The translations under genes were made by a program, and so were the position numbers. Of a DNA stretch of 64,000 nucleotides, positions 8,514 through 17,349 are shown piece after piece. Where the stretch lies: assembly GCA_031550085.1 (NCBI GenBank), contig JAVBOY010000017.1, positions 62,001-126,000 on the forward strand, read 5' to 3'. Below the pieces are notes generated by a model. The model was not told the origin of the DNA. It did no database searches and worked only from the letters and a program-made list of their open reading frames with translations. Position 1 is the stretch's first letter; every line of letters begins with the position of its first letter. The DNA is from UBA4417 sp031550085. GTDB taxonomy: Bacteria; Bacteroidota; Bacteroidia; Bacteroidales; UBA4417.

Positions 8514-9515
8514 ATGAAATCAGTACGCCGCATTTTGTTAATCATTTTATTGCTACTTGCGGTTGTGGTGCTTGCAGGTTATTTGTTTCCGCGTAAATTG
8601 GTCATCAGCCGGAAACAAACCATCCAGGTGGCGCCTCAATACCTGTACGATCAGGTATGTACACTGCAAAACTGGGAAAAATGGTCACCCTGGCATCACA
8701 AAGACACAACCCTAACATTTCAGTACTCGGAAATACTTCAAGGTCCCGGCGCTTATTTCACCTGGACAAGCCCGGCTCACAATACCTTTGACAACGGCAA
8801 ATTAATCCTCGGTTTATGCGAGCAAAACAAATACGTTGAGTTATTTGTCGACTTCGGAGTCAGTACACTGGTTGCCGGGAACTTTAAGTTCGACACGGCA
8901 AATGCTCAAACCGTCATGACATGTACGTTACAATGTGATTTCGGTGCCAATCCGTTTCACCGTTACCTCGGCTACTTCCTGAAAAAAGCGCTCACGGTCG
9001 ATGTTGACAAAGCCTGCATTGCCTTAAAAACCCTTGCCGAAACCGAAGGCAAACACCTTTATGAAATAACCGAAGTAGAAGTTCCGGAGCGGAAATTCCT
9101 TTCTTTGGCCGACACGGCTTCTCCGGCCACCGTTACCCAAAAATTAGGCACATTATATGGCGAAATCATGTCTTTCATGCAAAAAAGGCAAATCCGCTAC
9201 ATCGGGGCTCCGCTGGCCATATATCATACCAACAACAAAACACAGTTTGAACTGGAAGCCGCCATTCCCGTCAATCGTTCCGTAAAACCGGTAAAAAACA
9301 TCAAATACACGGAAACTCCCACCACCAAGGCTTTGGTACTAAAGTATTTCGGGCCTTACGATAAAATGAAACCCGCTTACAGTCAAATCAAGCAGTACAT
9401 TATAAACAAGCAACTGGAAGTTTCGGGAATCCATTACGAAGAATATGTGACCGACCCGATTCTCGAAAAAGACACGGCAAAATGGCAAACCAACATATAC
9501 TATCCGCTGAAATAG
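8514..9515 (+). CDS. SRPBCC domain / GyrI-like effector-binding domain fusion protein
   Basis: 333-aa protein. Residues 1-25 form one membrane-spanning segment (ILLIILLLLAVVVLAGYLF). Residues about 30-175 resemble the START/SRPBCC fold (opening RKQTIQVAPQYLYDQVCTLQ, with the typical WEKWSPW), a hydrophobic-ligand pocket. Residues about 180-333 match the GyrI-like small-molecule binding domain also found at the end of AraC-type regulators, but no DNA-binding domain is present. It is probably a membrane-anchored ligand-binding protein. The start at 8514 follows from the promoter box at 8488 and the terminator at 8374. No partner genes adjoin it. Confidence 0.82.
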   Translation: MKSVRRILLIILLLLAVVVLAGYLFPRKLVISRKQTIQVAPQYLYDQVCTLQNWEKWSPWHHKDTTLTFQYSEILQGPGAYFTWTSPAHNTFDNGKLILGLCEQNKYVELFVDFGVSTLVAGNFKFDTANAQTVMTCTLQCDFGANPFHRYLGYFLKKALTVDVDKACIALKTLAETEGKHLYEITEVEVPERKFLSLADTASPATVTQKLGTLYGEIMSFMQKRQIRYIGAPLAIYHTNNKTQFELEAAIPVNRSVKPVKNIKYTETPTTKALVLKYFGPYDKMKPAYSQIKQYIINKQLEVSGIHYEEYVTDPILEKDTAKWQTNIYYPLK

Positions 9516-9625
9516 GCCGAGGTTAGTATATTGATCAAATCCTGCCAGTTAGCCAGCTCCCTCTCCCACACAGTTTCAGACTGATCCATATATTATAGAA
9601 GAAGAATTTGATTGATGCAAATCTT

Positions 9626-10948
9626 TCACGTTGAAAGTAAATTCAGTTCAAAAACGGTTTGCGTATGTGAAGAAATCTTGAAGCGATCATCCAAACGCAT
9701 GCCTACCACCCAAACAATTTGATCGCCCGAACACAAAACCCAAACGTTTTCCTTTTCAAAAAGAGAAAGCTTTTGATCGATAAAAAAATCGCTTACTTTC
9801 TTTTTCCCCTGCATTCCCAAAGGAATAAACCAATCGCCCTGCTCCCACCTGCGCAATTGCAACGGGAATTTCAACTTATCAAAATCAACACAGGCTACAG
9901 TTTTTTCTTTCTTCAATGTAAATTGGGCAACGGGAACGGTTGAAAATTGTAGGAACAACGGTTGCTCCAAGGTTTGATCGTTTTTGTCAATCCAGTAGTT
10001 TTCCGCTTGCCTTTCCGAGCGTTCGGTTAAAATCAGGAAATCGCGGTCCAGCAGCAATTGATGGGTTTCCGAATAGAAAATTTTTCCCGGATGGCTATCC
10101 AACGAACGGAAAACCTCTTGACAAACCGCAAAATGAAAATCCCAGCGACGCAACAATTCGAAAACAAACGTTTCGTTCGGCAAGAATTCGAAAAGCTTTT
10201 TTTTATCAATTTTTACAATATTTTCCTGAAAAACAATTGATTGTGAAAATTTTTCTTCCAACAACAATTGATAAATAGCTTCCGATTGCCGGATTCGTTC
10301 CAGGGTTGCTCCCACCTTTTTCGAAAAAGCGGAATCTATTGATTTTCCGGCCGGCAAAACATGATGCCGCAACTTATTCCGGAGGTATTTGTCCGTTGCG
10401 TTACTGCTGTCTTCCCGCCACTCCAATTGATTTTCTTTCGCAAATTTTTCAATATCAATACGTTCACAAAACAGCAGGGGACGAATCAACCGTCCTTTTT
10501 TAGGTAAAATCCCGTGCAGGCCGCTCAAGCCGCTGCCTCTCAAAAGGTTGATAAAAAAGGTTTCCACTTGGTCATCCAAATGATGAGCGGTTGCAAGGTA
10601 GGTAAAATCTTGTTTTTCCAGCAAGCCGAAGAACCACTCGTAACGGAACTTCCGAGCAGCTACTTGTGTGGAATCCTTATGCCGGCGCATTTCTTCCTTG
10701 AAATGCTTGCAAAAAACCGGCACACCATACCGTTTTCCGAGCTTTACCACAAACTGCTCGTCGGCATCCGAATCCTCTCCACGCAAACCGAAATTGCAAT
10801 GAGCCATGGCAAACGGATACCCGCTTTGGTGAAATAATTCACATAGAGCCACCGAGTCAATTCCGGCGCTCACGGCAAGCAAAACCGTATCGGAAGGAGT
10901 AAAAAGATTTTCCTTTAAAATAAACTGTTGAAAGCCCTGAAGAAGCAT
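9626..10948 (-). CDS. tilS: tRNA(Ile)-lysidine synthase
   Basis: Uses ATP and lysine to convert C34 of the CAT-anticodon tRNA-Ile to lysidine, so that it reads AUA. The 440-aa protein has the N-terminal PP-loop ATPase domain with AVSAGIDSVAL (residues 25-35), followed by ATAHHLDDQVETFFINLLRG, the usual TilS motif, and a C-terminal TilS substrate-binding domain (LRRWEQGDWFIPLGMQGKKK). The PP-loop reads SAGIDS where the consensus is SGGxDS, so one loop glycine is Ala28. Last gene of a probable three-gene minus-strand operon, 18 bases after the sugar transferase. Confidence 0.94.
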   Translation of the reverse strand: MLLQGFQQFILKENLFTPSDTVLLAVSAGIDSVALCELFHQSGYPFAMAHCNFGLRGEDSDADEQFVVKLGKRYGVPVFCKHFKEEMRRHKDSTQVAARKFRYEWFFGLLEKQDFTYLATAHHLDDQVETFFINLLRGSGLSGLHGILPKKGRLIRPLLFCERIDIEKFAKENQLEWREDSSNATDKYLRNKLRHHVLPAGKSIDSAFSKKVGATLERIRQSEAIYQLLLEEKFSQSIVFQENIVKIDKKKLFEFLPNETFVFELLRRWDFHFAVCQEVFRSLDSHPGKIFYSETHQLLLDRDFLILTERSERQAENYWIDKNDQTLEQPLFLQFSTVPVAQFTLKKEKTVACVDFDKLKFPLQLRRWEQGDWFIPLGMQGKKKVSDFFIDQKLSLFEKENVWVLCSGDQIVWVVGMRLDDRFKISSHTQTVFELNLLST

Positions 10949-10966
10949 TTTGTGGATATTTTTAGG

Positions 10967-12382
10967 CTACTTTCCACTTCCTTTGATCACGGTGAGCAAG
11001 GTATAAGCCAATATTTTGATATCCATGGCAAGCGAAATGTTGTCCAGATACAAAATATCGAATTTCAGCCGTTCAATCATTTGCTGAATGCTTTCGGCGT
11101 ACCCGTATTTCACTTGTCCCCAGGAGGTAATACCGGGCTTTACTTTCAAAAGCAAGCGGTAGTGGGGCGCTTGTTCCATAATTTGGTCGATGAAGTACTG
11201 GCGTTCGGGACGCGGCCCTACCAACGACATTTCGCCGCGCAATACGGTAAAAAACTGCGGAATCTCATCCAAGCGGTATTTACGCATAATCCGCCCGAAA
11301 GGCGTCACACGAGGGTCGGTTGCAGAAGATAGCATCGGGCAATGCTTTTCGGCGTCGATGTACATCGAACGGAATTTGGGAATCATAAACGGCTTGCCCC
11401 GCAACCCGATCCGCTCTTGCCGGTAAAAAACCGGCCCCTTCGACGAAAGTTTCACCCCGATGGCACAGGCCAAATAAACCGGAGAAAGGATAATCATGGC
11501 AAATAACGACAAAAAGATATCCATCACCCGCTTGATCGTTTGTTGCCATTGCGGCATATAATCAAACGAAATCTGAATCAACGGGGCCGAATAAATGGAC
11601 GTCGTCCGGATTGTTCCCAACAAAAAGTCCTGCATATCGGGGATTACCTTGATGCGTACATCGGTATCTTCGATCTCGGAAATAATTTTTTCAATGGTTC
11701 CGTGTTCCGAGCGTTCGGTGGCAATGATGACCTCTTCGATCGCACAGGTTTCGATATGCTTTTTTAAACCCGAAAAATGACCCAAATTGGGGATAAATTT
11801 TTCCAACTTATAACTCGGGTATTGCACGGCATGAACAAAGCCTACAAAGCGGTTTCCCGAAGATTTGGATTGACTTTCGATTTCGTTGTAAATGGAAATT
11901 GCATTGCCGTTACTCCCTACAATGATGGTATTGAAACCGATTTTTTTGTTACGAATCCGGTTTAACGTCCTTGATGTCAATATAAACCGGAAGGTAAAGG
12001 TAAATAAAAAATGGATGAGGAATAGCCGGGATGCCAATTTGTAATAGTTGCGGTAATCGATGACATCATCATCCAAAATAAAGGCAAAAAAGATCACGAC
12101 CACCCCGATAATTGTAACCAAAAGGGTTTGGCCCAATTCGCGCATGCGGCCTTTCCGGTAAACCTGGTAATAAGCCCCGGAACCCGCATACAAAACAAGC
12201 CAACAAAGAGGGATAAATACAATACTTACGAAAAATTTGGGATCCGAAAACAGAATGTGAAAAATATCGGATTCCCAGGGCACTTCATTTTTCTTTCGTA
12301 AAAATACAAACACAGCCCAAGCGATGGTTGCGGACAACCAATCGGCAATCACATATTTGGCGGTTTGCAACTTTTTATTCAT
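10967..12382 (-). CDS. Polyprenyl-phosphate sugar-1-phosphate transferase (exopolysaccharide initiation)
   Basis: Membrane enzyme that puts the first sugar-1-phosphate on undecaprenyl phosphate. The 471-aa protein has four to five N-terminal membrane segments, a CoA-binding-like Rossmann region around residues 150-260 (NTIIVGSNGNAI), a further membrane segment near 285, and the bacterial sugar transferase domain with KFRSMYIDAEK, YRLDEIPQFFTVLRGEMSLV, GPRPER and KPGITSWGQV. The order matches WcaJ/WbaP-type enzymes; the sugar cannot be told from the sequence. Seven bases separate it from the upstream lipoprotein gene, so the two are cotranscribed. No other capsule or O-antigen genes are in the window. 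Confidence 0.93.
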   Translation of the reverse strand: MNKKLQTAKYVIADWLSATIAWAVFVFLRKKNEVPWESDIFHILFSDPKFFVSIVFIPLCWLVLYAGSGAYYQVYRKGRMRELGQTLLVTIIGVVVIFFAFILDDDVIDYRNYYKLASRLFLIHFLFTFTFRFILTSRTLNRIRNKKIGFNTIIVGSNGNAISIYNEIESQSKSSGNRFVGFVHAVQYPSYKLEKFIPNLGHFSGLKKHIETCAIEEVIIATERSEHGTIEKIISEIEDTDVRIKVIPDMQDFLLGTIRTTSIYSAPLIQISFDYMPQWQQTIKRVMDIFLSLFAMIILSPVYLACAIGVKLSSKGPVFYRQERIGLRGKPFMIPKFRSMYIDAEKHCPMLSSATDPRVTPFGRIMRKYRLDEIPQFFTVLRGEMSLVGPRPERQYFIDQIMEQAPHYRLLLKVKPGITSWGQVKYGYAESIQQMIERLKFDILYLDNISLAMDIKILAYTLLTVIKGSGK

Positions 12383-12389
12383 GAAGAAT

Positions 12390-13316
12390 TTACTTTTTAT
12401 ACATCAACTTTATGTTGTCAAGGTAAATATTAGCCTGGGGAACATCTTTGTCTTTCATCGCCCGAAAGAAAATCTTGTAGGAAGAAGTTCCCTGATACAA
12501 AACGGTCGTCGTTAAATTCACATAAATCTTGTTCCACGAATCCGACGGATGAATGGTTAATACCGGGATATAAGCCGGCACCATTGTTTTATAGGAAAGC
12601 AGCCCTACTGTGAAGGAATTGTTGCTCCGGTAATTTAATTCGAGGAATATTTCTTTCCCGGTGGTCGGTAAGTCAAATACATTCTGGCTGACGCATTCAA
12701 ACAAACTCGTGTCATTGGTAATTTCAATCAATCCAGCAACACCATTGGGTTCGTAAGTATCCGGACTGGTCGGGTATTTAAAAAGCAGGCTGGGGTCGGT
12801 AACCTTTTTAAGTTTGATATCGGACGTTACGGTAGAATCAAGGGATAAGGTTCCCGTTTCAAAGTTCTCGAACCAAACAAATTTCATTTTAGGGCTGGGA
12901 TCCGAAGAAGAAACATACGTGGTCCTCAAGGTCCCTAAATCCTTAACCACTCCCCTTTCCAACGTAACTGGGATTTTGATGATATTGTAAAACGGATAAT
13001 CCACCCGGGTTCCCGACATACCGTTCATTTTAATTCCCGGATAAATCCATAACGTATCCTTTCCTTCTTTCAGAATAGGAATCCGCGTGGAACCATTGCC
13101 CGTTATTTCAAAAGCACCAATTAGTTTCGTGCCCAGATACACCCAGGCATCGGTGATTTTATGCGAGGCCGTTCCTTCCACCGAAAGGTTTGTAGTTATA
13201 TAAATCGAGTCGATTGAAACGTACGATGGGATTTCATCGTTACTAGGTTTTTCACAAGAAACCAAAAAAAGTGCAGAAATGAAGAGGAAAAAAAGTAAAT
13301 ATAAATAACGAACCAT
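12390..13316 (-). CDS. Hypothetical lipoprotein
   Basis: 308-aa protein with a lipoprotein signal peptide: hydrophobic core then LVSC, modified Cys at about residue 21. The mature part is beta-rich with frequent Thr, Ser, Tyr and Asp; it contains no motif that I recognise. The second half (FVWFENFETGTLSLDST onward, to the end) reads like a carbohydrate-binding jelly roll. It is the first gene of the run lipoprotein, sugar transferase, tilS, with 7 and 18 base gaps. Context suggests an envelope role linked to surface polysaccharide, but that is inference only. Confidence 0.8.
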   Translation of the reverse strand: MVRYLYLLFFLFISALFLVSCEKPSNDEIPSYVSIDSIYITTNLSVEGTASHKITDAWVYLGTKLIGAFEITGNGSTRIPILKEGKDTLWIYPGIKMNGMSGTRVDYPFYNIIKIPVTLERGVVKDLGTLRTTYVSSSDPSPKMKFVWFENFETGTLSLDSTVTSDIKLKKVTDPSLLFKYPTSPDTYEPNGVAGLIEITNDTSLFECVSQNVFDLPTTGKEIFLELNYRSNNSFTVGLLSYKTMVPAYIPVLTIHPSDSWNKIYVNLTTTVLYQGTSSYKIFFRAMKDKDVPQANIYLDNIKLMYKK

Positions 13317-13442
13317 TACGAAAGTCTAAATTGGGAATCGCAAATCAAATATTTGTTACTTCACCGTAAGGCAACTTGATATTCTGGAATAGTAACGTTT
13401 CTTGATTTGCAATATTGTTACAGGAATCAAAAAAAGGTTACT

Positions 13443-14438
13443 CTATTTTAAATTGCCAAAATCCAGTGAATTATCCACTTTCTTCATAATTTGATGGGCA
13501 ATATCCAATGCCTGGCATCCGTCCATAATACTAACAACAGGCATTAAATTCATGTGAATGGCTTCCGCAAAATGTTCCAATTCGGTTTGAATCGCATTGA
13601 TTTCTTTGATAACCGGTTTATCGAACGAAATTTGCCGCAAAGGCATTCCTTCGCCCGGATCAATCAATGGAAGCAGTGGATTGATACCATCGTTCGTAAC
13701 CGTGCTTAAACGGACAATTTCGGTTTCTTTGGTCAAAAAATCGACCGAAATATATGCATCGCGCTGGAAAAAGCGACTTTTGCGCATGTTTTTCAACGAC
13801 AAGCGGTTTGCCGTCAAATTCGCCACACAACCATTGTCAAATTCCAAACGGGCATTGGCGATATCGGCTGATTTGCTCACAATGGCTACCCCGCTGGCGC
13901 TGATTTTTTTCACATTGGCTTTAACCACATGAAGCACAATGTCAATATCATGAATCATTAAATCCAAAATAACCGGCACATCGGTTCCCCGGGGGTTATA
14001 ACCGGCTAATCGGTGTGTTTCTATAAACATCGGATTGTGTAAATGCGGCTGTGCGGCAATAAACGCCGGATTAAAGCGCTCTACATGGCCGACCTGCACC
14101 TTTACATTCGCCTCCTGGGCAATTAAAGCCAATTTGTTAGCTTCTTCCGGAGTGGCTACAATGGGTTTTTCAATAAATACATGCTTAAATTTCTTTAAAG
14201 CGCGGGCGGCATACTCAAAATGTGAAATGGTTGGGGTCACAATGTCAACCACGTCCACCGAATCAATCAGCTCGTCGATGTTATCGAAATGCATGATTCC
14301 AAAGTGGTCCGAAACTGTTGCTGCATTATCCGGGTCGGTATCGTAAAAGCCTACGATTTCATATTCCGGAATATTTTTGATACATTTTAAATGGATTTTT
14401 CCAAGGTGCCCCGCTCCTATTACGCCTATTTTTAACAT
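13443..14438 (-). CDS. Gfo/Idh/MocA family NAD(P)-dependent oxidoreductase
   Basis: 331-aa cytosolic dehydrogenase. It starts MLKIGVIGAGHLGKIH, the Rossmann GxGxxG fold, and has the family motif FIEKPIVAT (EKP) near residue 95 and VGHVERFNPAF after it. Members oxidise sugars, inositol or biliverdin; the substrate here is not predictable. The start is set at 14438 because the Rossmann strand begins there, the extra 27 codons upstream encode no recognisable sequence, and a TACTTTTG box lies at 14455-14462 within those codons. Confidence 0.9.
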   Translation of the reverse strand: MLKIGVIGAGHLGKIHLKCIKNIPEYEIVGFYDTDPDNAATVSDHFGIMHFDNIDELIDSVDVVDIVTPTISHFEYAARALKKFKHVFIEKPIVATPEEANKLALIAQEANVKVQVGHVERFNPAFIAAQPHLHNPMFIETHRLAGYNPRGTDVPVILDLMIHDIDIVLHVVKANVKKISASGVAIVSKSADIANARLEFDNGCVANLTANRLSLKNMRKSRFFQRDAYISVDFLTKETEIVRLSTVTNDGINPLLPLIDPGEGMPLRQISFDKPVIKEINAIQTELEHFAEAIHMNLMPVVSIMDGCQALDIAHQIMKKVDNSLDFGNLK

Positions 14439-14454
14439 AAAAATTTTTTTTTCG

Positions 14455-14462
14455 CAAAAGTA
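14455..14462 (-). promoter_or_regulatory. -7 promoter box of the Gfo/Idh/MocA gene
   Basis: Exact TACTTTTG on the minus strand, 16 bases before the ATG at 14438, implying a very short leader of about ten bases. Confidence 0.75.
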
Positions 14463-14758
14463 CGAAATGAGGCGGAATGCGCAATAGAACCGGGAAACAA
14501 ATAGGACTTTAAAAACCAATACCTTACAATAAAACCATCAATTTTAACGCTTGTTTGATCCTTGTTGCAAGCATTTCGGATGGAAATGGTAAAATCGTAA
14601 TCCTGCGGCAGAAATTCTCAACATTTTTCAACAAAGTAAACAAGCTTCAAGTTTTTTTCAACAGATATAAATCCTTATTTTACAACAATATAATCTGAAT
14701 TTTCAAATCAAAAAACCTTCGTTCAGTGTCAAAAAAGAAAAAAATTGGGATTGATGCA

Positions 14759-14788
14759 TTTGAAGTACATTTATTTTTCTTAATTTTG
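14759..14788 (+). promoter_or_regulatory. Promoter of the tRNA operon
   Basis: TTTG (14759-14762), 18 bases, then TAATTTTG (14781-14788): a good -33/-7 pair for a Bacteroidota primary sigma promoter, 13 bases before the first tRNA. Confidence 0.8.
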
Positions 14789-14801
14789 CCGACCCAAAAA
14801 G

Positions 14802-14874
<73 letters not shown>

Positions 14875-14892
14875 CAGTTCTTTAACATAATT

Positions 14893-14966
14893 CGGGATGT
14901 AGCGCAGTCTGGTAGCGCGCTTCGTTCGGGACGAAGAGGCCGCAAGTTCGAATCTTGTCATCCCGA
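14893..14966 (+). tRNA. tRNA-Pro (anticodon CGG)
   Basis: 74-base cloverleaf with acceptor CGGGATG / CATCCCG, anticodon stem CTTCG / CGAAG and loop TTCGGGA giving CGG (codon CCG). T-loop TTCGAAT, discriminator A. CCA is not encoded. Confidence 0.95.
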
Positions 14967-14997
14967 CTACCAGCTTGAAACTCGTTTTCAAGTTTTT

Positions 14998-15070
14998 GCC
15001 TTCTTAGCTCAGTCGGTAGAGCAGTTCACTCGTAATGAACAGGTCGTGGGTTCGAGTCCCATGGAAGGCT
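14998..15070 (+). tRNA. tRNA-Thr (anticodon CGT)
   Basis: 73-base cloverleaf with acceptor GCCTTCT / GGAAGGC (one T-G pair), anticodon stem GTTCA / TGAAC and loop CTCGTAA giving CGT (codon ACG). Discriminator T. Followed within six bases by the operon terminator. Confidence 0.95.
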
Positions 15071-15075
15071 CCCAA

Positions 15076-15114
15076 AGAAAAAACCACCTGAAATTCAGGT
15101 GGTTTTTTCTTTTA
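15076..15114 (+). terminator. Intrinsic terminator of the tRNA operon
   Basis: Near-perfect inverted repeat AAAAAACCACCTGAA / TTCAGGTGGTTTTTT followed by CTTTT. The flanking A and T runs make it bidirectional, so it may also end the convergent gene at 15126. Confidence 0.93.
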
Positions 15115-15125
15115 CTGCACTTATC

Positions 15126-15509
15126 TCATTCATTTATTGTTAGTTTCTCATCCTTGCCCTGCTTGTCCGGTTTTGCATTTTGTTGATGCTTGGCAACACT
15201 TCCTTCGGCAATGGCACTAACCAAAAGCGCCAATCCACCCAAAAACAAAGGCAGTGAAATAAAGGCCCAATCGCGGCTTAGGATTTCTCCGTTTCTCGAC
15301 AACACGTCTGCTAAAAACAGGCCGAGCCCGATTGCAACCAAAAAGACGCCCCATTTAAAGCTTACCAGCCAGTTCGTGGTTTTGGATTTGTTTTCTTCGA
15401 TCAATGGCAGGCCTCTGTCAATGCACATTTTACGTTCCCGGTGTTTATAGGAAAGGTCGATAATGCCATATACCATGGCGAACAGGGCTAGAGGGATTAA
15501 TTCTTTCAT
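15126..15509 (-). CDS. Small membrane protein, DUF6249-like
   Basis: 127-aa protein with one hydrophobic N-terminal segment (LIPLALFAMVYGIIDLSY), then RKMCIDRGLPL, two further membrane segments around residues 50-70 and 83-103, and a charged Gln/Lys-rich tail. The overall plan, with a first TM followed by a conserved RERxxxIERG-type stretch, resembles DUF6249 proteins, which often sit next to an ECF sigma factor and anti-sigma gene in Bacteroidota. Here the divergent neighbour is exactly such a pair, which supports a shared regulatory role. Function is unknown. Confidence 0.7.
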   Translation of the reverse strand: MKELIPLALFAMVYGIIDLSYKHRERKMCIDRGLPLIEENKSKTTNWLVSFKWGVFLVAIGLGLFLADVLSRNGEILSRDWAFISLPLFLGGLALLVSAIAEGSVAKHQQNAKPDKQGKDEKLTINE

Positions 15510-15650
15510 GTGTTTTTATTTAAACGGTTTGTAACTGCGATTTTGATCTTTTGACGAGGGAAACGAAGAAAGGTTACAAATTTATTTTTTCCTTCCGAAA
15601 TTTTATTTTTATTGTAACCTTTGCTTTGCGATTGCGTCATAAGTAAGTAC

Positions 15651-16205
15651 ATGAAAAATCAACCGGACACTTTTTTACTTCAGCAAGTAATAACAGGCAA
15701 TGCAGCAGCATTTGCTACCTTGGTTGACCGCTATAAGGAAATGGTTTTTACGTTGGTTTTCAGAGTCGTCCGCACCCGCGAGGATGCAGAGGAATTGACG
15801 CAGGATGTTTTTATGCAAGTGTACAAATCGCTGGCTTCTTTTAGAGGAAATTCGAAGTTCAGCACCTGGCTTTACCGCATTGCATACAACAGCGCCATAT
15901 CGTACACCCGCAAGTCGAAATATGAATTTTCACCGTTGAACGATGATTTGATTCAAAACTTTACGGAAGATGAAATTGTTGATAACTTGGATCAATTGGA
16001 CACCGAAACCCAGGCATCCCTGGTTTTAGAATCCATTAACCGATTGCCGGCCGACGAACGGGCCCTGGTTTCTTTGTTCTACACGGAAAATAACACCATA
16101 GAGGAAATTACTCAAATAACAGGATTGAGTCTTTCCAATGTCAAGGTAAAATTGTTCCGCATCCGTAAAAAATTGTATGCGGGACTACAAAACGTTTCAC
16201 AATAA
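15651..16205 (+). CDS. RNA polymerase ECF-type sigma factor
   Basis: 184-aa group 4 sigma factor. Region 2 spans about residues 14-85 (YKEMVFTLVFRVVRTREDAEELTQDVFMQ, with FSTWLYRIAYNSAISYTRK for promoter melting). Region 4 spans about 125-178 (RLPADERALVSLFYTENNTIEEI then a helix-turn-helix LSNVKVKLFRIRKKL). The start is placed at the ATG at 15651; the frame's earlier start at 15621 overlaps the AACCTTTG promoter-like box at 15616-15623. The following membrane gene, 33 bases away, is the likely anti-sigma factor. Its regulon cannot be read from the sequence. Confidence 0.92.
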   Translation: MKNQPDTFLLQQVITGNAAAFATLVDRYKEMVFTLVFRVVRTREDAEELTQDVFMQVYKSLASFRGNSKFSTWLYRIAYNSAISYTRKSKYEFSPLNDDLIQNFTEDEIVDNLDQLDTETQASLVLESINRLPADERALVSLFYTENNTIEEITQITGLSLSNVKVKLFRIRKKLYAGLQNVSQ

Positions 16206-16238
16206 AAAAATAGCTATTTTTGTAGCTGCAAAATACCG

Positions 16239-16670
16239 ATGATCAATCAGTCAAACATATCAAACGAAGACGCAATCCGCAATTTGGTGAACCGGACAAA
16301 ACCCGAAAAGGTTTCGTCCGACTTTACGTTGTTGCTGATGCAGCGAATTGAAAAACAAGAAAAGGCGGTATCTCAAAAATCGGTTCTTTTCAAATTGGGC
16401 TGGTTAACGATTGCGGCGGGGTGTTTGGGGTTGTTGCTCTTTTTACCGGTTTGGTCATGGGCGGGAATTCACACTTCTTTGGCCAGCATTTGCCTGGATT
16501 ACATCCTGATTTATTCGCAAAAACTTTTGATAAGTTTGGGGTCTATCGCCAAAGGCATTCGCTATGTCGATTCGTTTTTCTACATCATTCCGGCTTTGAT
16601 AGGATTTTTACTGCTGGTTATTTTCGACCAAATCATCCATAACCGTCACCAAACCCAGGTCGACGGTTAG
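16239..16670 (+). CDS. Probable membrane anti-sigma factor
   Basis: 143-aa protein. The N-terminal ~45 residues are cytosolic and amphipathic (ending DFTLLLMQRIEKQEKA), followed by hydrophobic segments at about 52-75, 80-98 and 112-132. It lies 33 bases after the ECF sigma gene on the same strand. Its layout fits an anti-sigma protein with an N-terminal sigma-binding helix and membrane anchor, but it lacks the HxxxCxxC zinc motif of classical ZAS anti-sigma factors. The call rests mainly on position and topology. Confidence 0.65.
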   Translation: MINQSNISNEDAIRNLVNRTKPEKVSSDFTLLLMQRIEKQEKAVSQKSVLFKLGWLTIAAGCLGLLLFLPVWSWAGIHTSLASICLDYILIYSQKLLISLGSIAKGIRYVDSFFYIIPALIGFLLLVIFDQIIHNRHQTQVDG

Positions 16671-16704
16671 TTTAGATTCTGAAACTTTTTTGAAGAAACC
16701 CCCG

Positions 16705-17349
16705 CTACGCTTTTTTCAGCGCGGCAATCATTTCTGCAGGATTGGCTGCGGAGAAAACGGTGTTTCCGGCTACCAACACATCAGCGCCGGCTTCGGCCAA
16801 CAAGGGTGCATTCTGTAAATCAACCCCTCCGTCTACTTCAATCAAGGTATTGAGTTTTTGGGAAACAATCAGTTGTTTTAATTCGCGGATCTTTTTGTAC
16901 GAGTTTTCGATAAATTTTTGTCCGCCAAATCCGGGGTTTACGCTCATCAGCAGCACCAAATCCAAATCGGGCAAAATATCATCCAAAAGGTTTACAGGTG
17001 TATGGGGATTGAGAACCACGCCGGCTTTCATTCCCAATTGCTTGATTTGTTGGATGGCACGATGCAAATGGATGACGGTTTCGTAATGGATGGTCAAAAT
17101 ATCGGCACCGGCGTCGCGAAAGGCTTCAAAATAGCGTTCGGGGCGGATAATCATCAGATGGACATCCAGCGGCTTTTTAGCATGTCTTTTCAGGGCTTTG
17201 ACTACCGGCGGACCGAAAGTAATATTCGGAACAAATTCTCCATCCATTATATCGCAATGCAACCAGTCGGCCTGACTTTCATTGAGCATTTCAATCGCTT
17301 GTTGCAAGTTGGCAAAATCGGCCGATAGTAAACTGGGAGCGATAAGCAT
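16705..17349 (-). CDS. rpe: Ribulose-phosphate 3-epimerase
   Basis: Interconverts ribulose 5-phosphate and xylulose 5-phosphate in the pentose phosphate pathway. The 214-aa TIM barrel starts MLIAPSLLSADFANL and shows the metal-binding and catalytic positions in LHCDIMDGEFVPNITFGP (His, Asp), DVHLMI (His), MSVNPGFGGQKF and IEVDGGV (catalytic Asp), with the phosphate-binding VAGNTVF at the end. Length is normal. It is convergent with the ECF/anti-sigma pair, and its upstream side is the second mosaic repeat. Confidence 0.97.
   Translation of the reverse strand: MLIAPSLLSADFANLQQAIEMLNESQADWLHCDIMDGEFVPNITFGPPVVKALKRHAKKPLDVHLMIIRPERYFEAFRDAGADILTIHYETVIHLHRAIQQIKQLGMKAGVVLNPHTPVNLLDDILPDLDLVLLMSVNPGFGGQKFIENSYKKIRELKQLIVSQKLNTLIEVDGGVDLQNAPLLAEAGADVLVAGNTVFSAANPAEMIAALKKA

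Larger units (their letters stand above)
14439..14801. other. Intergenic region between oxidoreductase gene and tRNA operon
   Basis: 363 bases. Contains the oxidoreductase promoter at the left end and the tRNA promoter at the right end. The AT-rich middle (14520-14750) holds no gene, repeat or hairpin that I can support. Confidence 0.5.
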
